Source of the DNA: Microcyclospora pomicola
Lineage: Eukaryota > Ascomycota > Dothideomycetes > Capnodiales
Length of the DNA stretch: 64,000 bases
Direction: 5' to 3'
NCBI GenBank assembly: GCA_002786065.1
Contig: NHNY01000015.1
Span: 62,001 to 126,000 of the forward strand
Each line of letters begins with the position of its first letter. The first letter of the stretch is position 1. The position numbers were made by a program, and so were the translations under genes. This document shows positions 44,252-54,832 of this stretch, in pieces. The notes beneath the pieces were generated by a model. That model did no database searches, had not been told where the DNA came from, and worked only from the letters and a program-made list of their open reading frames with translations.

Positions 44252-45720
44252 ATGTCGTCGCCAGAGCTGAACAAAGCGCCGTATACCCTCGCAAATCTAC
44301 CTTACGGCGTCATCTTCACACAAGCGAGACCCAAGCCTCGGTGTGCGGTGGCTATTGGCGATCATGCGATTGACCTGTCTATATACGCCAAAGAGGGCCG
44401 ACTGTTCAACATCGAGAGCAGTGATAATGTCATTCTGCAGCAAGTGTTCTCAGAGGTATATCATCTTATATCTTCATCAGTGCATTCACATTGCGTACAG
44501 GGTGATGCCACCCAACGTTCTTCTCGTTCATTGCTCGTGCTCAATACACTCATACACTATCTGATACTTTGCATAGCCACATCTGAACGCTTTTGCGGCG
44601 CTCCCCAAGTCGACTCGCCTTGCCGTACGATCGAAGATACAACAGGATCTTCGAGATGGCACGGTACCAGCCGCTGCTCTTGTCTTGCTCAAAGATGTCA
44701 CGAATGCTCTACCGATGAGGATGGGTGGGTTTTCAGACTTCTACACGAGTCTTGAGCACTGTCAGAATGTAAGCAGTGTCGCTTTCTTGACTCGATATTT
44801 CAAGGGTCACATGAATGCGACAGTGCTAATGCAACACGTCTCAGTGTTCAGGCGAGATGTCTTCTGCAAGCATAGCTAAGAATTGGTGGTATGCACCATC
44901 GGTCTACAACTCTCGAGTCTCGTCTGTCGTCGCAACGCCACATGACATTCCCCGATCGAAGAATGTCTATTATGCTTCTCCTCCAGATGGCGACCCGACG
45001 TATGGACCGACTCGTAAACTCGACTTCGAGCTTGAAATGGGCTTCTTCGTGTCTGAACCAGTACCTTATGGCGAACGCCTCGAGATTGCACAAGCACGAG
45101 AGCACATCTTCGGCTTTGTGATGCTGAACGACTGGTCCGCACGAGACCATCAGCTTTTCGAGATGAAGCCGCTGGGGCCGTTTCATTCCAAAGGCTTGGG
45201 GACGAGCATCAGCAACTGGATCGTACCGATTGAAGCGCTGGAGCCGTTTTCATGTCCGTCCAATACGAAGCAGGATCCTGCGCCGTTTCCCCATCTCACC
45301 TGGCCAGATGCTGACAGCGGGGCATTGGACATCAAACTCCGGATCCGCCTCATTCGTTCGGGACAGGAGCACGTCCTCGGGACCAGCAATCTCCATTACC
45401 TGTATTGGACACCCTATCAACAACTCACCCATCATGCGGCGAGCGGTTGTGGCATGGAGACGGGAGATCTGATTGGCACCGGCACGATATCAGGTGCGGG
45501 ATTGAACGACAAAGGGGAGAAAGCAGAGCTTGGGTGTCTGTACGAGCACGAAAGGACCAACACGCGGATTATGCCTAAGGCACTTGCTGGGAGTGACTAC
45601 CAGGAAGGATATCTCGAAGACGGCGACGAGATCATCATGGAAGGATGGTGCGAGAACGAAAGCGGCGAAGTCGTGCTTGGGTTCGGTGAATGCAGGGGTC
45701 GGATTGTTCCTCCTCGGTAG
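44252..45720 (+). CDS. Fumarylacetoacetase
   Basis: This is the last enzyme of phenylalanine/tyrosine breakdown: it hydrolyses fumarylacetoacetate to fumarate and acetoacetate in the cytosol. Exons are 44252-44455, 44577-44768 and 44845-45720, giving 423 residues, the usual length. The N-terminal domain has NLPYGVIFTQARPKPRCAVA. The catalytic domain shows MRMGGFSDFYTSLEHCQN with the metal-binding Asp, APSVYNSRVSSVV, LDFELEMGFFV, FVMLNDWSARDHQ, GPFHSKGLGTSISNWIVP and SGCGMETGDLIGTGTISG. The gene is not next to other homogentisate-pathway genes here, although PAL, acting on the same amino acid, lies 40 kb away. Confidence 0.94.
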
Positions 45721-46821
45721 ATCATCAGTTTACCACAGCTTTCTACGATCTCACGTTTCAGTGTACCTCAGATGTACCCTCACAAGATGCATTGTTCATG
45801 CGATCCGTGACATGTTGACTGTTTGTGCGTGCCAGGCGATAGCGAATGTCTGAAACCAGCCCCGGAGTGCCCCATCTCCAGATCTAGCCGCTGAGCATGC
45901 ATGAGGATGACTGCTGTGCCTCACGCCCACATGAGTTCCAGACACGCGAGATGTCGTAGATAAGCAGGACAATCACCCATTTCCTATCGCTTAGTAGCCG
46001 AACTGTTCAACCAGATCACGATGCATGCCGAATGCACAGTTCGTCACAGGCGCGGCTATCTGCAGGCTACCATCAGCCACATGTCGCCTAGGTTGGAAGT
46101 TGCTCCGCCTCGTAATAGGCATGTTTCATGACCTCGACTCTCCTCTCCATCGGTCGCGTTTCGTGGTCCACTCAAGCGCATGTCTTCGATGGTTGACGTG
46201 TGCTGTATGCAGCCAGCTTTCATGTTCATCACTTCAATGTTGTTGTTCGGGCGCGTTCTGGCGCCGGAGCGTCCCGTCATGTTTCCAACGACGTCTCGTC
46301 CAATTTGCAGCACTCCTGCATGACTGCTTGGTGTCAAGTCCTTGGGAATTTCTGTGAGGCTGCTCGAAGGCTTCTACCGTCCTGTCATGGGATGCGAAAA
46401 ATGATACACCCTCGAGACTGGCTGGACCACAGCGAGTCGGGAGCTTGTCTATGTTTAGCCCATGAGGATGCCAATGTCGCAGCCAGCTTTGCTTCTCTGG
46501 TATTTTGGGGAGCAGCATAGTGGCTCATTGCTCATCTTCAACGTGCTTATCCCACCTGATGCCTCCTCGATTGACCGGGCGCTAAGCACGACCACACAGT
46601 GAGCATCGAAAAGCGTATGGAGTCTGCCAAAAATAAGTACGCGGTTGGACTCGCGATGCTGGGGATGGAAGCATTCATGATAAAGTACTGATCTCCCAGT
46701 ACCTCTGTACCTTGATTTTTTGCCATCGCATCCTTTTTTTGTCCTTAAACATTCACGTACACATATATCCTCAACCCCAGCATATATACTCTACTCCCAA
46801 TCATTTAACCTGACTTACAGC
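45721..46821. other. Intergenic, no gene seen
   Basis: These 1101 bp hold no recognisable gene. The last 100 bp are A/T- and C-rich and probably form the promoter and leader of the dynamin-like gene. Confidence 0.5.
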
Positions 46822-49603
46822 ATGGCATCCACCACTACTGGAACGGCAGGCCCGTCCATCGCACAGTCTGATGCTGTGCTCCAGCTGCAATCCCACGAAC
46901 AGGCAGAACTTCTTGATGCCATTGATGGTCTTCGCTCTGCTGATGTCGGGGCGGACATCAACATACCGTCAATTGTTGTCTGTGGTGATCAATCAAGCGG
47001 CAAAAGTTCTGTTCTAGAGGCAATCGCGCAGGTTCGCTTCCCTCTCGGCAGCGGCACGACCACATGCTTCCCGATCGAAGTCGTACTTCGCAAGGATAAG
47101 AGGAGTGCTATCAGCGTGAAGATTCGTCCAGCTCCCGATCGGAGCATGGAGCATGCGCACCACCTTGCAGACTTTAGATCTACTTTCGAGGAGCCTCGAC
47201 ACGAAGACTTTCCCGCCATCGTCCAAGAAGCCACCGATTACCTCAAAGCATTCGAGCCCAATCGTAGCTTCTGGAACGACGTCTTGTGTGCAGAAGTATC
47301 TGGACCGACCCAGCCGCATTTGACACTGGTGGATCTGCCAGGGTTGATCCACTTCCAAGGACAAAATTCGCAGGCCGAGGATGGGAAGCAGATCGAAGCG
47401 ATGGTCCGACAGCATTTCAACAACCCTAGAACCATTGTCTTGGTGGTTGTCAGCGCTTTGTATGATCTGGAGCTGCAACGGATCATGACTCTGATCAAGG
47501 AAGCCGGTAACGCGAAAGGAAGGACCTTGGGCGTGATCACGAAACCCGATCGAGTTGTTACTGGTTCGGACGAGGAAAAGCGAAGGGTCCAGATGGCAGG
47601 CAATGGTCCGATGCAGCTTGGACGAGGCTGGCATGTGCTCGTGAATCTGCCTCATGAGGACGAGGATAGATCGGCAGGTCATCGTGACGAGCTCGAGCGT
47701 GCATTCTTCGCTCAGGGAGCCTGGTCGAAATTGCCCTCGGAAGACGTTGGGATTGCTTCCCTCCGCTACAAATTGAGTCGGAGCCTGCTGGATTGCATCA
47801 TTCAGGACCTTCCGCGCCTGATGAGCGAAATGGAACGCGAGCTCGGCGTCTGTTCGAGTCGACTGACCGCGCTAGGCACCTATCGTGAGACTGTGGATGA
47901 CAAGCGAGAATATTTGGCCGAGATCTTGTCTAGACTGCAGCGACTTCTGGAAGCGAGCCTGGACGGCGACTATCACAAAGCAGAGTTTACTTCCTTCTTC
48001 GATGGCGCCTCTGAGAAGCGACTCCGCGATGCCATCACTACAGAGAACGTCAGCTTTGCATCTCATATACGCAATGATGGTAAACAATTCCAGGTGTGTG
48101 AGAAGCCTGCTTCAGGTATGTATTCATTTGGCTCAGGCCAGACGCCTGTGGGAAATCTCTTCACCTCAACCACAAGCCAGGCGCCTGCACTCGAGATGGG
48201 AAAAGATCCAAACTTCGACTCACCGTACATTCCGAAGTTTCTTGATAATCCTGGTGTCCGATCCATCGGCATCATCCGATACTGTACCGCTCTTGATGAG
48301 CGCATCAAAGCAACTCGAGGTAGAAACCTGCCAGGTATCCTTTCGGAGAATATCATCCAGGACGTTTTCCGACAACAGTCTGTCTTCTGGGGCCAGATCG
48401 CACGCGAGCATACCGATCGATGCTTCGGGATGACTTTCACCTTCGTGAAAATGGCAGTACTACATATCGCTGGCCCGCACACAGGTCTTCAACTGATGCA
48501 GCACTTCGTGAATGGCAAATTCGACGACAAGGGTACCAGCCTCAAGCACAAGGTAGATGAGCTCTTGTGGCCATATGAAAGTTGTCACCCGATGACCTAT
48601 AACACAAATTTCGAAGCCAAGATCGGTGTGAAACCCACAGCAGCCAACAGCGAGGCTTCGACCCATGGAGGAGCCCGGCGAGATTGGGCGGACGTGGTCC
48701 AAGGTATGAGCTTCAGCGGCGATCTTATTCCAGCGGCGATCTTATTCCTGCTGCAAAAGCTCTGGACCGCACAGAAGCCTACTATGATGTATGTTGACTA
48801 CCTCTTGCGCCTCGTAACGGCAGGCCTCAAGCCTTCTCATCCTGTCAGTCGTCTTGCTACCATTTTACTAACACATCTGCCTAGATCGCGCTTGACAACT
48901 TCATTGAAAACGTCGCATCGCTCGCAGTCGAACGCTGTCTCCTACACGATCTGCGAAGCCTGATCCAGCCCAAGATCATGTGGGGCTGGAGTGAGCAGCA
49001 ACTGACCGCCATCGCAGCAGAGCCCGAAGATGCGCAACGCGAGCGTGAGAGGCTCGCCGTCAAGGTATCCGCGCTCGAAGGTGCTGTACAGATCTGCAAG
49101 CGACATATGCGACACGTCAGCGATGGTGAGTAGCCACCACAAGATTTCCGTGACTCAGCTTCTGATAGAATGTACGCCAGATCATGTCAGCCCGCGAGCA
49201 ATATTACCGCAGAGCGACCTCCTGTCTGTCAGCTCCCAAAGCACGACACCGCAGCGCGAACGCTCGCAATCCAGGAACAGCAACCGCCCTAGAGCTGTAG
49301 GTAGACCGTGACCAGAGTGCCGAGACGATGTAAGCTGACGATGCACAGCGACAGACTCAGCATCAAGTGCCATCGTTTGCGCCTGCGGAAGAAGACTCCA
49401 GTCCGCCATCCATGCCATCAGGACCGTTTGGAGCTACCACTCCGACACGATCTGGTGGCGCATATGCTTCTGGCACTCCTGGGACGGCCACTGTTGCAGG
49501 AGTTCCCATGGTTTCTTCCACCTTCGGAAACCAGGACATAGTGGCACCCGCCATGGGAAGTGTCTTGTTCGGATCGCGCGTTGTGCAGCCTGCTCAAGCT
49601 TGA
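46822..49603 (+). CDS. Dynamin-like GTPase, frame broken by a 17-bp duplication
   Basis: This is a large GTPase of the dynamin/Mx-like type common in filamentous fungi, predicted to act on membranes. The G domain has GDQSSGKSS at residues 55-63, TTCFP, LVDLPGL and ITKPDR. The stalk follows from about residue 310. Exons inferred are 46822-48788, 48885-49125, 49181-49296 and 49349-49603; the last two encode a Ser/Thr/Gly-rich tail. A perfect 17-bp direct duplication (48715-48748) shifts the frame in exon 1. Without it, exon 1 would run in phase into the helical segment beginning IALDNFIENVASLAVERCL. As written, translation ends at 48963, whether or not the first intron is removed, and the C-terminal effector part is lost. 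This is either a recent inactivation, a truncated product, or an assembly error. Confidence 0.85.
48715..48748 (+). repeat. Perfect 17-bp tandem duplication inside the dynamin-like gene
   Basis: The unit AGCGGCGATCTTATTCC occurs twice without a mismatch (48715-48731 and 48732-48748). Seventeen is not a multiple of three, so it changes the reading frame. The lack of divergence suggests a recent origin. Confidence 0.9.
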
Positions 49604-50140
49604 CGAATCATCGTTTTGGTTCACTAGAGATCGCTGGCTCACATTTGGGATGGCGCGGGGGGCTCGAATCTGCCCAAGGTTATAGTGATGCGAGGTGTAG
49701 CGAGCGCAAACAATGTTCTGCCTGTTACGAGACACAATGTAGCAAAACTTCTTCAGGTCTGGGGGAACAAACCAACGCCACGTTTCCATTCGATACATCA
49801 AACGTTGAATGTTTATACGAGGTCATAGGGTATCATAAACACATGTCCCTGTCGTCCACCGTCACGAAACCAACACGCCATGCCACGCCATAGTGCAACG
49901 CGAGTTCGTCCCATCATGTCCACTGTATCGGCACACCGCCGTTTGTAACACGCTTGTCTGCCCACAATTGCTCGCTGATTGCAGTATGCTCGCTCATGGT
50001 ATCACCTCCGTCACCACCGCCGCCGCCGCTTGATCCTCGCTGCGACGCAATACCTTACGTACCTGTGGCCATTGACTTCATTCTATGCGATGTCCCACGC
50101 TTTGCTCTTCGAGGTGCACCCAACAGCCCAAATCGCACAC
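49604..50140. other. Convergent 3' flanks
   Basis: This lies between the dynamin-like stop and the Erv14 stop. No gene was recognised. A CCGCCGCCGCC tract lies near 50016-50030. Confidence 0.55.
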
Positions 50141-50752
50141 CTATGAGCTCTCGTCACGGATCAGGGCGACGATCATCGAGTACAGGTAGAAGAAGAACAT
50201 GAGCAGGTGGAAGCCGAGCTTCATGAACGACTCCTTCTTGTGCACGTTAAGCTTGCGGAAGATCTCGGTCGCGTCGAGCAGATGCTGCTTGTCGAAGATC
50301 CTGCAGTGAGAGAAAAGGTGATCAGCGTGCGAGGTTCGGAAACTCCATGTACACCAGCGGACAAGGGTATCTCAACTGCCCTTGCCCAAACTGGAAACTG
50401 CGTGTGGAGACTTGTATTATGTGAAACTCACTTCTTTCCATTATAAGCCAACAGCGGCAGGTTCAAGAGCAGCGGCAGCCAGTATCCGTTGATCAAGAAC
50501 AGCACGGTGAGGAAGGCGTGGACGCCGGCCTCCGGCACGATGTAGGTGTTGAGGCGGTTGCAGAGCTCGATGGGGTTGATGTAGTCGCATTCGAGATCGG
50601 AGTACATGATGGTGAAGAAGACTTGCAGGAAGAGGTTGACGGCGTTGATCAGGACCGCGAAGAGGAAGAGCCTGTTTCGCGGCGGTCAGAGATCGGCTGG
50701 AGAATGCTGATTGGCGTGGGAGAGTGGCTCACCATGCTTCGCCCGACATCAT
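50141..50752 (-). CDS. Erv14/cornichon COPII cargo receptor
   Basis: This ER-export receptor packs transmembrane cargo into COPII vesicles. Exons (minus) are 50733-50752, 50432-50671 and 50141-50300, with introns of 61 and 131 nt, giving 139 residues, as in yeast Erv14. The sequence begins [20 protein letters not shown]. The conserved [20 protein letters not shown] and the cargo-binding region, [20 protein letters not shown], follow. The third exon has [18 protein letters not shown] and [20 protein letters not shown]. The first coding exon is only 20 nt; its splice to the second completes the Trp codon. Confidence 0.95.
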
Positions 50753-51256
50753 GGTAGGGGAGGAGTAGCACCTAGTGCTACTGTATATATTGGGGGGTTT
50801 GAGATGTCTGGTTTGAAGGGTTGCAGCTAACGGAGCTGTTGAACTTGTTGAAGCTGCTTGAGGATGGTATGCTCAAGGGTAGACTTCAGGCTATCGATGT
50901 GCCCGGTGTGGTCTGGAGAGTTTGAAATGGTGCTTTGCAAAACTCTATGTTGAATGGTGCTCAAGCAGGAGGATAGGTTGCGACGTTCTATTGTTTGTTG
51001 GGAGAGACAAAAACACTTGAGCCAGCAAGTTGAGAAGTGAGGTCAGAGGCAGGGAAGTGGACTTGCTACAAGGTGCCGTCCGTGTCTTGGCACTGTTTGG
51101 GCCAATCATAAGGAGAACCTGCGACAGTATGATAAACTCCTTCAAGTCCTATCGTACATGTTATACATATGGCTAATCGAGGAGAAGCGGCTATCGTCTG
51201 GCGATTCGTTGTAATTTATGAGTTTGGGGGTCCTCTGTCCTCGAAAGCTGAACAAT
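50753..51256. other. Intergenic: Erv14 promoter, nothing else seen
   Basis: No gene was recognised. The left part must contain the Erv14 promoter and the right part the 3' flank of the kynurenine monooxygenase. Confidence 0.55.
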
Positions 51257-52856
51257 TCATGTGAAATACCTTCCGATCCTCTCCGACCAGAAACCCAACC
51301 CAGCGAACCCCTTAAGAGCGCCGCGAGTACTATGTCCAGCTGCGTTCCATCTCCAGAGCCACCACGATGCCCAACCCAGGAATGGAAGCACCACAGTGCT
51401 GACCATCCCTCCTAGTAAGATTGTCCTCTGCCGAGCAACCACTGCAGCGACCTCTGAATAGCGCTGAGTGCTGAAGCTGACCCGAGCGTACTGTGTGACG
51501 AAACCTGATGAAGGCAATTTGTCCGAAAGAAACTCTTCGATACTTTTCCGTATGAGGTAGATCGGTGAGCGTACACCAGCATGCATCTCCCAGTAGTTCG
51601 CATCGGCAAGATCGTTGATAGTGTGAGCGTCTGGCACGCGCTCAGCTGTGTATGCGCTCAGTGCGGTTTGGCGACCTGCTGGTGTGTTGTCGTGCGCATC
51701 GAGGTGTGAGAATAAGACTTTTACGTCCTCTAGTCCTGCGTTCATACCTTGACCGTAGAATGGGACCATCGCATGTGCAGCATCTCCAAGAATAACTCCA
51801 GACGAGCCATAGTGGTGTGGTGAGCATTTGATACTGATGAGTGGCAAATGAGGATTGTTCTTGAACTGCTCCTGCATTTGAGTGGGTCCAACGAGATCTG
51901 CTGCGCCGGGAAAACTTGTGCGGAAGTATTGGTCGAGGTGAGATATATTCTGCTCGAGCTTGGCGAAGGTGTGAGAAGGGGCGAACATTGTGCATGTAAA
52001 GGATTTGTCGCAGCTAGGTATGGCGATGAACATATCATCGTCTCCTGGCCAGATGTGGAGATGATTGGGGCTGGTAGCAAAGCCATCCCTGGCCGAGGGC
52101 GTGGTTGTAGACCCTTCTGCTTGTGGAGGAATGTGAAACTCACACCAAAGCGTATCGATATAGCTCTGCTGGAAGTTCATTTGAACGAACTTCATCAGGT
52201 GGAACCGTACGCTGCTGTGAGCCCCGTCACAGCCTATAATGAGGCCAAAGTCGACCTCAATCTCCTCGGCTCGCCGGTTCTGCGGCGATTTGTGTTTGTC
52301 GTTGCTCTGTGTCGAGATTGAATCGCGACGCTCAAACCATGCTTTTTGTCGTTTGAAATCGACTCCAGTGAGCTTATGGTGAAAGAGCAGTTTTACATTC
52401 GGTAGGTCGTCTATCTCGTCCAACAACCGGCCATTGAGATTTGCTCGATCGACAGCACGAATGAACCGGCCATGCACATCATACTGCTGGGAGACCTCGG
52501 TAAACTCCTTGTTGGCGTTCTGTCCATGGATCATGCGGCCATGCATTGCTATTGTCTCCGCCAAGACAGAGTCCAAAAGCTGTGGTGAGGCGGACTTCCG
52601 TATGGCATCGATACCGCGGTCGGACAAGGCCAGATTGATTGATTTTGTGAAATTGAGTGGAGTCGTCTCATCTAAACGAAGGTCTATAACATCGCAATCA
52701 GCAAATGTTGCTTTCCAATCATGTTTCTGCAGACATACCTCCTCTCAGCTCATATACCTCCACATCCCATCCCCGTCTGGCAGCATATAAGGCAGCTAAA
52801 GCGCCTACGGGCCCGGCACCCACGATCAGACATTTGCCGCGTCGGCCTTCAGCCAT
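51257..52856 (-). CDS. Kynurenine 3-monooxygenase
   Basis: This FAD/NADPH enzyme of tryptophan breakdown and de novo NAD synthesis hydroxylates kynurenine; it is anchored in the outer mitochondrial membrane. Exons are 52739-52856 and 51257-52683 (55-nt intron), giving 514 residues. The N-terminal Rossmann motif is [59 protein letters not shown] and [12 protein letters not shown] match the kynurenine monooxygenase family. [21 protein letters not shown] is the second FAD motif. The hydrophobic C-terminal helix ([20 protein letters not shown]) fits the membrane anchor. Three plain start criteria agree: first ATG, dinucleotide motif and length. Confidence 0.94.
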
Positions 52857-53304
52857 GCTGATGAGTTTGAGCTGAGCAGGCCTGGGACGATGTGTGAGGG
52901 GAGGTTGTTGACTGCAAAAGAAGGATCATATTCGGCAGTCGCATGATGGGATGGGCTGAGTATCACTAAAATATGTTCCATGTTGCTTTGAAATAAGTTA
53001 GTGGTTCGCGTCATCGAAGCCGAACGCTGACTGCACGCCGCGAACTCGGAGCAGGGTCGTAGGGCTGAGTGGGGCATCAGGTAAAATTAACCCGGCATGT
53101 AAGCAAACCCAGGACTTCTCGAACTCCAAGTCATAACATATGTCAAGACAACTGGAATGCGTATACAACATACCGGTCTTTGGTCAAGGGCATAAGAGGA
53201 ATCAATTCGAGTCCTGCCACTTCCGGCTCATCGTGTGTCCAATCGACGCCGTTGCTGCAATACCTGGTTGCTTCATCCTGGTTTGGCATGCGCCATGACT
53301 GTAA
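52857..53304. other. Divergent promoter (kynurenine monooxygenase / phosphorylase-like)
   Basis: No gene was seen in these 448 bp, which separate the two start codons. Confidence 0.6.
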
Positions 53305-54429
53305 ATGGAGACTTCTACAGAACCTCCAGTAGATCTGGGCGAAGCGGCTCGTCAGTATGCGACTGCGTATGCCATCGATATCTCGCAGCATGCCTTCAGT
53401 CCATCTCAATTGAAGCAATACATATATCCTAAGGTCCACGATCTAATCCGCGCTCGACCATGGCATCTGGTGCTAGTGGTCGGGAGCTTCGAGAGGAAAG
53501 CGCCATACATCGTCTGCACGACAAGCGAAAAGAAGAACAAGCTCTTCAACCGTTTTCGACCGACAGCGAGGGTAGTGGATGACACGACGATCGAGATTGC
53601 ATGTTTCCCCGGCCAGTACTATATCCACCACTATGCGCTCATTCTAGCTACGTACCTGGCGATGGAAGGCCATCAAGATACGATTGTCCAGTACGAAAAT
53701 AACCCACCTCGACTTGACGCTCTTGCGCTGAGTCTGTTCCAACGCCATCTCACCTCATTGGGGACCGTAGATACTGTCGTTGTCGGTTACGTTGACCGAT
53801 TGAAACAATGTATGGGCGGAGAGTGGGAAGGTGAGCCCCCGTCTGATGAACGACTTTTCGCATGGCAAAGACAGACCATTCCAGGGGGTCGCGAAGTCAC
53901 CTTTCTAGGATGCATGGTCAGCTTTTGGGGCGATATATCCGTCCAGCTCGCCAAAGCTCTCGCAGAACGTGGCATGCGACGTATGATCTATATCGGCAAG
54001 GCTGGGACTCTTGATCCTCTGGTGCATCCTAATCGCTGCATAGCGACAGGTGACCATAGCTTTGTTGGGGAACGAGCAGTAGCATGGACCAATGTAATTC
54101 AGCCTTACATTGCAAGGCAATACCCTATTGTGGATGGTCGCCATACTACCGCGATCTCACCTCTACTTGACAGCCGTCGTTGGGTCGATCATGAAGTGGG
54201 AAGGGGCGCGTGGTGGATTGATTGTGAAGTCGGTTTGCTGGGAGACGAATGCAATCATCTTCGCGTTTCATTTGGCTACCTCCACATCGTTTCCGACAAC
54301 GTTTCTCTTCGCCACGAGCATGGCATCTGGAATGAGAACGACACGTCTGTCCAGCGTATGAGGTGGCGTCTCTTCCAAGCCATCGACGATCTTCTCCATA
54401 GACTTTTCTGTTCGGAATTAGTTGCATAG
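53305..54429 (+). CDS. Nucleoside-phosphorylase-like protein, unknown role
   Basis: A single exon encodes 374 residues with no introns, signal peptide or membrane segment. The C-terminal half recalls the purine nucleoside phosphorylase/uridine phosphorylase fold. GREVTFLGCMVSFWGD near residue 195 is followed by a stretch similar to a phosphate/ribose loop (RRMIYIGKAGTLDPLVHPN). Near the end are a CEVGLLGDECN segment, where such enzymes have the ribose-binding Met-Glu region, and FGYLHIVSDNVS, like the SD(N) base-binding motif. The N-terminal 140 residues do not match anything I know. Similar proteins exist, to my recollection, in scattered bacteria, so transfer is possible. No neighbour hints at the substrate. 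Confidence 0.75.
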   Translation: METSTEPPVDLGEAARQYATAYAIDISQHAFSPSQLKQYIYPKVHDLIRARPWHLVLVVGSFERKAPYIVCTTSEKKNKLFNRFRPTARVVDDTTIEIACFPGQYYIHHYALILATYLAMEGHQDTIVQYENNPPRLDALALSLFQRHLTSLGTVDTVVVGYVDRLKQCMGGEWEGEPPSDERLFAWQRQTIPGGREVTFLGCMVSFWGDISVQLAKALAERGMRRMIYIGKAGTLDPLVHPNRCIATGDHSFVGERAVAWTNVIQPYIARQYPIVDGRHTTAISPLLDSRRWVDHEVGRGAWWIDCEVGLLGDECNHLRVSFGYLHIVSDNVSLRHEHGIWNENDTSVQRMRWRLFQAIDDLLHRLFCSELVA

Positions 54430-54832
54430 TGCTGACCCCGTTCATCAGGATTTTCTGGAGTCCTCGTGGAGGTGGACCGCAGGGAAACTGCCAGGCGAAC
54501 CTTGCTGGCTCTTCTGAGATACAAGTAGCATCAGAGGCGCGCTGGCCCATCATCCATGGCGATAGGCACGCGGGCAAAGATATGATAGTCTATATGATAT
54601 ATCACGCACTGTTCGCAGGGCACAGATGGTTTACCATGGATTTCTGGTCTCTCATTGACAGATATTCAGAGTAGAAGCGTACAGCCAAAGAAGACGTGGG
54701 ATCGCTGCTCGCCAGAGCTATTCCCCTTTCGTAAATAGCATACAAGGTAGCTCTACTACGACAACACAACATCTACATGAGGTATATTATATATATATCC
54801 TAAGTCTGTTCGACAAAGCCGATCAGCCAGCC
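54430..54832. other. Intergenic: promoter of the CorA-like gene
   Basis: A TATATATATA run lies near 54788-54798, about 40 bp upstream of the ATG at 54833. No gene was seen. Confidence 0.55.

Noticed and set aside
48704-48733. A 30-nt intron (GTATGAG...CCAG) that might remove one duplicate copy
   Set aside because: It is too short for a fungal intron, and its removal, a multiple of three, would not restore the frame.
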